Below are positions 1-5,827 of a stretch of 8,109 nucleotides of DNA, piece after piece; the stretch's first letter is position 1, and every line of letters begins with the position of its first letter. This stretch comes from an uncultured Phycisphaerales bacterium (lineage in GTDB: Bacteria > Planctomycetota > Phycisphaerae > Phycisphaerales > SM1A02): the NCBI GenBank assembly GCA_946886375.1, contig CAMPIL010000159.1:1-8109 (forward strand), in the 5' to 3' direction. A program made the position numbers and the translations under genes. Under the pieces are notes generated by a model. That model was given only the letters and a program-made list of their open reading frames with translations. It was not told the origin of the DNA and did not search any database.

Positions 1-57
1 GAGGTGGTGGTGAAAGAAGTTGATGATTCCTTAGCCGAGATTCGCATCGCGGGGTGA
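1..57 (+). CDS. 3' end of an upstream gene (partial), unknown product
   Basis: Frame 1 is open from the window edge to a TGA at 55-57 and reads EVVVKEVDDSLAEIRIAG. The other two plus frames hit stops early. The composition (alternating acidic and hydrophobic residues) looks like a normal protein C-terminus. It is too short to assign a family, and an open run of this length can occur by chance. The stop lies 4 nt before the next ATG at 62, and the GGGGTGA at 51-57 could act as a ribosome binding site for that ORF, so the two may be translationally coupled. Confidence 0.4.
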   Translation, partial: EVVVKEVDDSLAEIRIAG

Positions 58-61
58 CCTG

Positions 62-430
62 ATGAAACATCCGAATCTGAAAGTAAGAACCAGGAAGGCC
101 AACACTGAAAAACTCTGTCTGCAGCGGCGATCATTTGCTCTGGCGGGCAGCGTTCTGATCGCGAGCACGATTGCGCTGGCCGGCATCAGAACCGGCACCG
201 GCGGCGATGATCTGCTCATCGGCACGCCCCATGCTGACGAACTCCATGGGCTGGCAAGCAGTGATGAAACTCACGGCGACGCAGTGCCCGACGGCAAGTG
301 CACGTTGAACAGCATCGCCCCACCGACTCTGAATGAAAAGGGCGGGGTGCAACAAACGTCTGCGCCTCGTTGTGGTTCTGAGGGAGCGCCGTCAGCGGCT
401 TCCCGCTGCCGCGAAAAGCAAGAGCCATAA
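62..430 (+). CDS. Short exported protein with a single degenerate RTX-like calcium-binding motif, possibly a gene remnant
   Basis: The ORF codes for 122 residues. Residues 22-42 (QRRSFALAGSVLIASTIALA) combine a twin-arginine pair with a hydrophobic stretch, resembling a Tat or ordinary signal peptide. Next comes GTGGDDLLIGTPHADELHG, close to the glycine/aspartate nonapeptide repeats (GGxGxDxLx) of hemolysin-type RTX proteins. RTX proteins normally carry many such repeats that fold into calcium-bound beta rolls; here one clear unit and one or two worn ones are present. After about residue 75 the sequence becomes Ser/Pro/Arg-rich and unlike a folded domain. This suggests a truncated or frameshifted remnant, though a small intact secreted protein is possible. 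GGGGTGA at 51-57 is a plausible, closely spaced ribosome binding site. Function is not assigned. Confidence 0.45.
   Translation: MKHPNLKVRTRKANTEKLCLQRRSFALAGSVLIASTIALAGIRTGTGGDDLLIGTPHADELHGLASSDETHGDAVPDGKCTLNSIAPPTLNEKGGVQQTSAPRCGSEGAPSAASRCREKQEP
393..408 (+). repeat. Small perfect inverted repeat (6-bp stem, 4-nt loop)
   Basis: CAGCGG and CCGCTG flank a CTTC tetraloop near the end of the 62-430 ORF. No T-tract follows, so it is not a standard intrinsic terminator. A second, weaker hairpin (AGCCC at 445-449, GGGCT at 453-457) follows. Together they could mark the 3' end of the upstream transcript, but short GC stems are common by chance at this base composition. Confidence 0.25.
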
Positions 431-535
431 CGCTCGCATGAAAGAGCCCGCTGGGCTGTGACTCCGTGAACCGTTCATGTGAGGCGCGGCCACCGTCCTC
501 AAAACCAACAGCCAAATGAGATGCGCAAGTTTGTC

Positions 536-561
536 CGGCGAACTTGCGATCGAGTTCGCCG
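536..561 (+). promoter_or_regulatory. Strong 11-bp hairpin in the leader of the FG-GAP/dockerin gene
   Basis: Positions 536-544 (CGGCGAACT) are perfectly complementary to 553-561 (AGTTCGCCG). One G-U and one G-C pair extend the stem inward to close a CGAT loop at 547-550. The element lies 32 nt upstream of the Shine-Dalgarno site and 44 nt upstream of the ATG at 606. No T-run follows directly, so it is unlikely to be a terminator. As RNA it could stabilise the mRNA 5' end; as DNA the dyad could be an operator. Which role applies is inference; the symmetry itself is visible in the sequence. Confidence 0.5.
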
Positions 562-593
562 CCGCGAGCATCTATTTTCCTTCAGACGCATTC

Positions 594-598
594 AGGAG
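594..598 (+). promoter_or_regulatory. Ribosome binding site fixing the start at 606
   Basis: AGGAG sits 7 nt before the ATG at 606. The longer reading frame opens at an ATG at 516, but that start has no comparable site and would place 30 unrelated residues in front of the signal peptide. The shorter start is therefore preferred. Confidence 0.75.
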
Positions 599-605
599 AC
601 TCACC

Positions 606-2672
606 ATGTCAAAGTGTCAGTCGTTTTCGAACTTGCTCACATCTGCCTGCCTCATCGGAATCGTTGGCCATGTGCTTATTGGTTCCAGCGCGTCTCACGC
701 CCAATGCAGTCCGGATGAGACTGCCAAACTGCTGGGCTCCGACAGTGTTGCGAGCGACAACTTCGGCCAGTCGGTTGCAATCTCCGCCGGGCTGGGTCTG
801 GTTGGCGCGCCATGGAACGATGAAAACGGGTCGAACGATGGAGCCGCATATCTCTACCAGAACAACGGAGGCGTCTGGGAGCAGGTGATCAAACTGGGAT
901 CGCTTGGCACAACGTCAGGCGAGTTCTTCGGATGGTCCGTCGCGATCTCTGGCAACACCGCGCTGATCGGCGCACGGTACGACAGTCAAAACGGCGGTCT
1001 CGCGGGAGCGGCGTATGTTTTTCGAGAAACTGCACCAGGAACGTGGACGCAAATCGCCAAATTGTTGGCCGATGATGGCGCTTCCGGCGACACATTTGGA
1101 GTCTCCGTTGCGCTCGAGCGCGATACGGCGGTGATCGGCGCGCGAGCGGCCGATGACAACGGGAGCAACTCCGGGTCCGCGTACGTCTTCCGCGAAACCG
1201 CGCCCGGCACGTGGACGCAAATCGCAAAGTTGCTTCCATCTGACGGTGCGGCTGGCGACGAGTTCGGCTGGCGGCTCGATTTCGACGGCACGACGGCCAT
1301 CGTCGGTGCGCATCTTCACGATGTACCGGCAACGGATGCCGGCGCTGCGTACCTCTTCCGCGAAACCTCGCCCGGCACGTGGAGCCAGATCGAAAAGATC
1401 ACCGCATCAGACGCAGCAGCCAATGCGCAGTTTGGAATTTCCGTGGCCATTGATGGCGGCACCGCCGTCGTCGGCGCGCCGAGGTACAACGAGTTCTTTC
1501 TCGACAACGGGATGGCGTATGTCTTTCGCGAATCCGATCCCGTTCGAGGAACAATGACCTGGTCGCAAATCGCGATGCTTGTGCCCTCTGAAAATGTCAG
1601 CGGCGATGCTTACGGCGGGTCCGTCGCGATTTCCGGGGACCGGATCGCCGTCGCGTCAGGCAGCGATGACGAAGCCGCGAGCAACGCCGGTGCGGTGTAC
1701 TTGTTTCAGGAGTTTCCGAAAATTGCTCCCGGGCAGTGGGATCGGGTCGCCAAGATCATTGCGTCTGATGCCTCTTCGGGCGACTCCTTTGCCTATTCCA
1801 TGGCGTTCGACGGGGACACTCTTCTGGTTGGCGCGCCATTCGATAGTGACAACGGCAGTTCCTCCGGCTCGGCATATATTTTTGATCTCTCCACGTGCGA
1901 TCAACCGTCGCCGTGTTCTGACTCATGGGAGGTCGCGATCGGCACGCCCGGATTCGACGACATCGTTTTCGAATTGGCCGAGTACAGCGGAACCATTGTG
2001 GCGGGCGGCGATTTCACAACCGCCAGCGGCAACAACGCCAATCATGTTGCACAGTGGGATGGCAACAACTGGCAGCCGCTGGGGGATGGACTATCCACCA
2101 CGGTGGAATCGCTGATCGAGTTTGATGGCGATCTTATCGCAGGCGGCTTCTTCAACACCGTGCAACGATGGAACGGAACAACCTGGCAAACCATGGGCAC
2201 GGTGAATAACGTCGTTCGCGATTTGACCCTTCATAACGGCGAGTTGGTTGCCTGCGGCGCGTTCACCACGATCGGAGGCGCTTCGGCCAACCGCATCGCC
2301 AAGTGGAATGGAAGCGCCTGGTCTGCATTGAACTGCGGCATCGGCGGCACGACGCAGGCCCTGTTGGAATTCCCGCAAGGCGGCGGCGACCTGATCGTTG
2401 CAGGCGTCGGATTCATTAACGGTTGTGGTTTCGGCACAATTACAGCCAACGGGGTCGCGATCTGGAGCGGTTGCCCGCCGGAACCTCCCGGCCCCGGCGA
2501 CATCACCGGCGACGGCACAGTGAACGTCAACGATCTGCTTTCGGTGATCAACGCCTGGGGCCCCTGTCCCGCGCCGCCGGCGGCATGCGCTGCAGACATT
2601 GCGCCCGCACCTGACGGCAACGGCGTCGTCAACGTGAACGATCTGCTGATGGTGATCAACAACTGGGGATGA
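606..2672 (+). CDS. Exported FG-GAP beta-propeller protein with C-terminal dockerin-like domain
   Basis: The product has 688 residues. Residues 1-33 form a signal peptide (hydrophobic LTSACLIGIVGHVLIG, then a likely cut after SHA). Residues about 41-430 contain seven repeats of roughly 55-60 residues, each with K-[LI]-x-x-[SD]-D..GD.FG.SVAI....A.VGA followed by GAAYVFRE..PGTW.QI; this fits a seven-bladed FG-GAP propeller like those of integrin alpha chains. Residues about 440-622 hold a different repeat (AGGDFTTASGNNANHVAQWDGNNW type), probably a second propeller or Kelch-like section. Residues 631-688 are a dockerin-like module with two EF-hand-type loops (D632-D643 is well formed; the second starts with Ala instead of Asp) separated by a Cys654/Cys661 pair. 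Such C-termini are frequent on planctomycete surface or secreted proteins and are thought to act in anchoring or sorting. The partner and function are unknown. A terminator follows, so it is probably transcribed alone. Confidence 0.88.
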   Translation: MSKCQSFSNLLTSACLIGIVGHVLIGSSASHAQCSPDETAKLLGSDSVASDNFGQSVAISAGLGLVGAPWNDENGSNDGAAYLYQNNGGVWEQVIKLGSLGTTSGEFFGWSVAISGNTALIGARYDSQNGGLAGAAYVFRETAPGTWTQIAKLLADDGASGDTFGVSVALERDTAVIGARAADDNGSNSGSAYVFRETAPGTWTQIAKLLPSDGAAGDEFGWRLDFDGTTAIVGAHLHDVPATDAGAAYLFRETSPGTWSQIEKITASDAAANAQFGISVAIDGGTAVVGAPRYNEFFLDNGMAYVFRESDPVRGTMTWSQIAMLVPSENVSGDAYGGSVAISGDRIAVASGSDDEAASNAGAVYLFQEFPKIAPGQWDRVAKIIASDASSGDSFAYSMAFDGDTLLVGAPFDSDNGSSSGSAYIFDLSTCDQPSPCSDSWEVAIGTPGFDDIVFELAEYSGTIVAGGDFTTASGNNANHVAQWDGNNWQPLGDGLSTTVESLIEFDGDLIAGGFFNTVQRWNGTTWQTMGTVNNVVRDLTLHNGELVACGAFTTIGGASANRIAKWNGSAWSALNCGIGGTTQALLEFPQGGGDLIVAGVGFINGCGFGTITANGVAIWSGCPPEPPGPGDITGDGTVNVNDLLSVINAWGPCPAPPAACAADIAPAPDGNGVVNVNDLLMVINNWG
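1014..1400 (+). repeat. Tandem near-identical propeller-blade repeats (168-bp period)
   Basis: The stretch YVFRETAPGTWTQIAKLL is encoded identically at protein level at 1014-1067 and 1182-1235. A slightly altered copy (YLFRETSPGTWSQIEKI) begins at 1350. The period is exactly 56 codons. The DNA copies differ mainly at synonymous positions, which indicates old duplications kept by selection rather than a fresh slippage event. Confidence 0.7.
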
Positions 2673-2680
2673 GTCGCCTC

Positions 2681-2712
2681 GGGGCATCGCAACTTGCGCG
2701 GCGCCCTTTTTT
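2681..2712 (+). terminator. Likely intrinsic terminator of the FG-GAP/dockerin gene
   Basis: Starting 9 bp after the stop, GGGC (2682-2685) can pair with GCCC (2703-2706), with an inner CGC/GCG pair (2688-2690 with 2696-2698), directly followed by six T at 2707-2712. The outer stem is short and imperfect, so strength is uncertain. A competing inverted repeat, TTGCGCG (2694-2700) with CGCGCAA (2714-2720), spans the T-run and could form instead. Confidence 0.45.
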
Positions 2713-2729
2713 GCGCGCAATCTGAAGGA

Positions 2730-2953
2730 GTGCGGTTCGCGGCGCTCGAATGCCTCACGAGGTTCAATGATGGCGGTGTAGTCGTTGATGCGGGTGTCCG
2801 CGGCACGGATGACCAGGCAGGATTCGCGCATCGGCCGGTTCAGCGTGGCTTTCAACCGGCGGCGCGACCGCCTGAGCGCGCGGATTCGTTCCGCCGGATT
2901 TCAGCGCTGATTCGATGCCAGGCGTCAAACAGCAGAAGATCAAGCGCATCCAT
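2730..2953 (-). pseudogene. Possible decayed gene fragment, unknown family
   Basis: On the minus strand, an ATG at 2953-2951 opens 33 codons beginning MDALDLLLFDAWHRISAEIR and stopping at 2852. In another frame, overlapping that stop, the reading continues with LNRPMRESCLVIRAADTRIN and then DYTAIIEP. Both pieces have natural-looking composition, so a single frameshift would join them into a protein-like stretch of about 70 residues. The second frame then runs on without a stop into the antisense of the FG-GAP gene, so no true 3' end is visible. No family was recognised. It may equally be chance coding potential in GC-rich DNA. Confidence 0.22.
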
Positions 2954-2998
2954 CCGCGTGCTCCGGTACAGGTTTCATAAAGGGGCCGACGGGCAGCG

Positions 2999-3112
2999 AT
3001 GCGCGCGCGGAATTCAAGAAACCGCCTGAATCTCAAGGAGGTTGAGGAATTCATTGGAGGTTTTGACCGGGCGTGCCGAGCAGGTCGGCGCGCGCAGGAA
3101 GCCGCCGGGTGA
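2999..3112 (+). CDS. Candidate small protein of 37 residues, unknown
   Basis: An ATG at 2999 opens a short frame containing NRLNLKEVEEFIGGFDRACR, which could form a charged amphipathic helix, followed by an Arg/Ala-rich tail. An AAAGGGG at 2979-2985 lies 13 nt upstream, somewhat far for a ribosome binding site. There is no homology I recognise and the length allows chance occurrence. It is listed because this part of the intergenic region has no other explanation. Confidence 0.2.
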   Translation: MRARNSRNRLNLKEVEEFIGGFDRACRAGRRAQEAAG

Positions 3113-3223
3113 CGATGCGGCGGTCGAAAAAACGCATACACAATCTCAACGCAGGGCACACATGATCACGCGGCGCTGGCGTTGAGTTTCCCGTCCGCCT
3201 CGCCGCCGATACGCTACTGTCGC

Positions 3224-4660
3224 ATGGTCGACACCGCCGCCGTCAACATTTCGCATCAGACGCTGTTTCGCAGCGAGTACGAGCAGGAAATGGAATCCTG
3301 GCTTCGTCAGCGGTTCCGCGCGGTGTGCATCTGCTATTTCGCAGTCGGCGCGCTGGTGCTGCTCATGCGGTTGCTCATCATCGGCTTCGGCAGCAATCCC
3401 AACCCCGTGCTGGCAATGGTCATCACCATCGTCGCGGGCCTGGCGTCCATGGCCATCCCGCTGTACCTGCTGTTCCTGTACAACCTGCAATGGCTCACGG
3501 CGACGCGGCAGGAGATTCTGCGCGGCGCGTTCCTCATGATCCTCATGCTGGGCGCGGTGTCCGTGCTCAAAGTGCTGGCGATGAAATTGGCCATCCCCCA
3601 ACAGGGCAGCGATTTTCTGCTGCCGCTTTTCTTCTGGCATCTGATCGCCTGCATGTTCCTGCCTTGGACGCCCAGGGAATCGCTGCGGCCGATTCTTCCG
3701 CTGCTGGCGCTGTGGGCGGCGGGGGTGCTGTTCTTTGAGCAGCTTGAACTCTGGCAGAAATTGGCCAAGGTCGTTCTTGGGCCGGGCATTCTGATTCCCG
3801 GTTTGGCGATCTGCGCCATGCGCTTGCAGTACCACGGCGAGCAGTTTCGCACGCGCATGATCGGCAAGCACTTTCTCACCATGCGCAAGGAGTTGATGCA
3901 GGCGCGCTCCATTCACGAAAGCATGTTCCCCGCGCCGCACGACGACGGCTTTGTCCGGTTTGAATACACCTACACCCCCATGCGCGAACTGGGCGGCGAC
4001 TACGTGCACCTGCACGTGGGCGAGGAAGGGCTCGTGCACCTCACGCTCATCGACGTCACCGGCCACGGACTTGCGGCGGCTCTCACGGTGAATCGGCTCT
4101 TCGGCGAACTGGAACGTATTCGCGCTGAGTCTCCCCTGGCTGAGCCGGGCGATGTGCTTGCGCTGCTCAACCGTTACATCAATCTCACGATGGTCAAGCA
4201 CAACATCTTCGTCACTGCGCTGGCGATTACGCTGGACCCGTGCATCGGCAAACTGCACTGGGCGAATGCCGGCCACCCGCCTGCGTTTCTGCGCGGGGCC
4301 AACGGCGTGGTCACGCGTCTGCCCGCGACGGCGGTTTTGCTGGGCGCGCTGGAGGCCAGCGAGTTTGTGCCCGATCAGAAAACCCTTGAGTTGTCGCCGG
4401 GCGATGCGATTGTGATTTACACGGATGGCGCGTTTGAAACGCGCGATCGTCTGGGGCAATCGCTGGGGCTGCCCCGGCTGGATCAGATGATGCACACTCA
4501 GCCGCCGCCGCGCAACTGGCCCCAGTTCATTTCTTCGACGGTGGAACGGCACGCGGCGGGCCGGCCGGAGGATGACATTCTGATCGCGGCGCTGACGTAC
4601 GTTTCGCCGCGGCCTGCATCGAGCGCGGTGCGAGAATCGAGCGCGGTGAGCACAGCGTGA
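3224..4660 (+). CDS. Membrane-anchored PP2C/SpoIIE-family serine/threonine phosphatase (RsbU-like)
   Basis: The 478-residue product has about six hydrophobic membrane segments (roughly residues 32-56, 62-87, 100-124, 130-147, 156-171 and 183-200), a helical linker with the MFPAP motif common before this catalytic domain, and a C-terminal PP2C-like domain. The metal-binding acidic motifs are all present: GGD at 257-259, DVTGHG at 277-282, YTDG at 399-402 and EDD at 449-451, plus ANAGHPP near 347-353. The family removes phosphate from serine or threonine, often on anti-sigma-factor antagonists in partner-switching pathways. The membrane part probably senses a signal and is not a named domain I recognise. 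The ATG at 3224 was chosen because the in-frame TTG at 3182 adds only 14 unstructured residues; neither start has a clear ribosome binding site. No anti-sigma or antagonist gene is in the window, so its target is unknown. ribD follows after 21 bp. Confidence 0.88.
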   Translation: MVDTAAVNISHQTLFRSEYEQEMESWLRQRFRAVCICYFAVGALVLLMRLLIIGFGSNPNPVLAMVITIVAGLASMAIPLYLLFLYNLQWLTATRQEILRGAFLMILMLGAVSVLKVLAMKLAIPQQGSDFLLPLFFWHLIACMFLPWTPRESLRPILPLLALWAAGVLFFEQLELWQKLAKVVLGPGILIPGLAICAMRLQYHGEQFRTRMIGKHFLTMRKELMQARSIHESMFPAPHDDGFVRFEYTYTPMRELGGDYVHLHVGEEGLVHLTLIDVTGHGLAAALTVNRLFGELERIRAESPLAEPGDVLALLNRYINLTMVKHNIFVTALAITLDPCIGKLHWANAGHPPAFLRGANGVVTRLPATAVLLGALEASEFVPDQKTLELSPGDAIVIYTDGAFETRDRLGQSLGLPRLDQMMHTQPPPRNWPQFISSTVERHAAGRPEDDILIAALTYVSPRPASSAVRESSAVSTA

Positions 4661-4667
4661 GCGCGGT
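4618..4667 (+). repeat. Short direct repeats at the phosphatase/ribD junction
   Basis: ATCGAGCGCGGTG occurs at 4618-4630 and 4636-4648, exactly 18 bp apart, encoding the duplicated SSAV near the phosphatase C-terminus. A third core copy, GAGCGCGGT, at 4659-4667 overlaps the stop codon and runs into the 21-bp gap before ribD. It may be a small tandem duplication or, less likely, a protein-binding site. Confidence 0.5.
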
Positions 4668-4681
4668 ACGATGAGTGGTCC

Positions 4682-5797
4682 ATGGATCGCGACATCCACT
4701 ATTTGAAGATGGCTGCGCGGCTTGCGTTGCGCGGCCACGGCGGGGCTGAGCCCAACCCGATGGTGGGTTGCGTGATCGTTTCGCCGCGTGGAGAAACCGT
4801 CGGGTGGGGCTACCACCACCAGTGCGGCGGACCGCACGCGGAAGTCGTCGCGCTGCGACGGGCCGGCGAACGCGCCCGCGGCGCGACGCTGTACTGCACG
4901 CTGGAACCCTGCGATCACACCGGCCGGACTCCGCCATGCACAAAGGCCATCATCGATGCGGGCCTCGCGCGCGTGGTCATCGCGCGGCGTGATCCAAACC
5001 CCATCGCCGCTTGCGGCGTAGCACGGCTCGATCGCGCTGGAATACGGACCCAAATCATCGACCAATGCGAAGCCGCCATCGCCGTCAGCGATCCGTTCGC
5101 CCACCGCATCCGCACCGGCCTGCCGTGGGTGATCGCCAAGTGGGCGCAAACCATCGATGGGAAAATCGCCACGCGGCCCCCTCACCACGACAGCAAGTGG
5201 ATCAGCAACCAGGCATCGCGCGCGATGGTTCACCGCGAGCGCGGCCGCGTCGATGCGATTCTCACCGGCATCGGCACGGTCTTAAAGGATGATCCCCTGC
5301 TCACCGCGCGCGATGTGCGCGTGCGGCGAATCGCGCGGCGGATTGTCATCGATCCGCGGCTGGAGATGCCCGCCCACGCGAAACTCGCCGCCACGGCTCA
5401 CGCTGTGCCGACCATCATCATCTGCGCCGAGGCGGCGCTCGCGCATCGCGCTGAACACCTCTTGCAGTTGAAGCAGTGTGGCGTCGAGGTCATCGGCGCG
5501 CCCATGCAAGGCGATTGCCTCCCGATGAAACCAATCCTGGCGGACCTGGTGAAGCGGTTCGACCTGACGAGCGTGCTCGTGGAGGCGGGCACCGGCCTGT
5601 TGAGCGAACTTTTCCGGCAGAAACTGGCCAACGAAGCGTGGGTGTTCATCGCGCCGACGATTCTGGGCGATGAACAGGCGCGAACGGCCGTGGCGGGCGT
5701 GGAGGTTGCCCGCATCACCGACAGCGCGCGGCTTCAGTTGCTTTCGCTTCGCCACCGACAGGGCGACATCATCGCGCGCTACCGCGTGCGGATCTGA
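4682..5797 (+). CDS. ribD: Bifunctional riboflavin biosynthesis deaminase/reductase RibD
   Basis: RibD carries out two cytosolic steps of riboflavin synthesis: deamination of 2,5-diamino-6-ribosylamino-4(3H)-pyrimidinone 5'-phosphate, then NADPH-dependent reduction of the ribosyl side chain. At 371 residues it is full length. The N-terminal deaminase half has PNPMVGCVIV (25-34), the zinc and catalytic residues His52-Ala-Glu54, and LEPCDHTGRTPPC with Cys77 and Cys86. The reductase half has AKWAQTIDGKIA (142-153), SKWIS (161-165) and the DAILTGIGTVLKDDPLLT signature (about 181-198). The usual VEGG near the cofactor site reads VEAG (about 280-283), a conservative change. The ATG at 4682 fits the family's N-terminus; no strong ribosome binding site is visible. 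It starts 21 bp after the phosphatase gene and is probably co-transcribed with it. No FMN riboswitch was seen in the small gap, and no other rib genes are in the window. Confidence 0.95.
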   Translation: MDRDIHYLKMAARLALRGHGGAEPNPMVGCVIVSPRGETVGWGYHHQCGGPHAEVVALRRAGERARGATLYCTLEPCDHTGRTPPCTKAIIDAGLARVVIARRDPNPIAACGVARLDRAGIRTQIIDQCEAAIAVSDPFAHRIRTGLPWVIAKWAQTIDGKIATRPPHHDSKWISNQASRAMVHRERGRVDAILTGIGTVLKDDPLLTARDVRVRRIARRIVIDPRLEMPAHAKLAATAHAVPTIIICAEAALAHRAEHLLQLKQCGVEVIGAPMQGDCLPMKPILADLVKRFDLTSVLVEAGTGLLSELFRQKLANEAWVFIAPTILGDEQARTAVAGVEVARITDSARLQLLSLRHRQGDIIARYRVRI

Positions 5798-5827
5798 ACA
5801 CCGGCATCAATTCACCCCCATCGCGTT

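Larger units (their letters stand above)
2721..3223. other. Long region without a convincing gene
   Basis: This stretch separates the FG-GAP gene from the phosphatase gene. Several reading frames stay open on both strands, as expected at high GC, but none has a recognisable domain plus a proper start. It contains a possible decayed minus-strand fragment (2730-2953), a 37-codon plus-strand ORF (2999-3112) and a short direct repeat GGAATTCA at 3009-3016 and 3046-3053. AAGGAGG at 3035-3041 looks like a ribosome binding site but leads only to a TTG-started 43-codon ORF ending at 3185. A TACGCT at 3210-3215 could be a -10 box for a leaderless phosphatase transcript starting near 3224, but no fitting -35 box was found. 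Confidence 0.5.

Noticed and set aside
330..515. Possible group II intron or insertion-sequence end (phrases like GGTTCTGAGGG and CCGTTCATGTGAGG)
   Set aside because: No domain V structure, reverse transcriptase, transposase or terminal repeat could be built around these short matches.
516..605. Upstream start of the FG-GAP protein at 516
   Set aside because: It would add 30 residues before a well-formed signal peptide and includes the leader hairpin, while the ATG at 606 has a good ribosome binding site.
2091..2855. A 254-codon minus-strand frame
   Set aside because: Most of it is antisense to the FG-GAP/dockerin gene. Only the part outside that gene (2730-2855) was kept, as a low-confidence fragment.
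3054..3185. A 43-codon TTG-started ORF after AAGGAGG at 3035-3041
   Set aside because: The spacing is long, the start codon is weak and the product (Arg/Gln-rich) looks like random GC-rich sequence.
4661..4681. FMN riboswitch before ribD
   Set aside because: The gap is only 21 bp and none of the conserved riboswitch helices is present there.
3146..5233. A 695-codon open frame on the minus strand
   Set aside because: It is antisense to both the phosphatase and ribD, is rich in Arg, His and Gln, and has no recognisable domain. Long antisense frames are expected opposite GC-rich genes; the plus-strand products have clear families.
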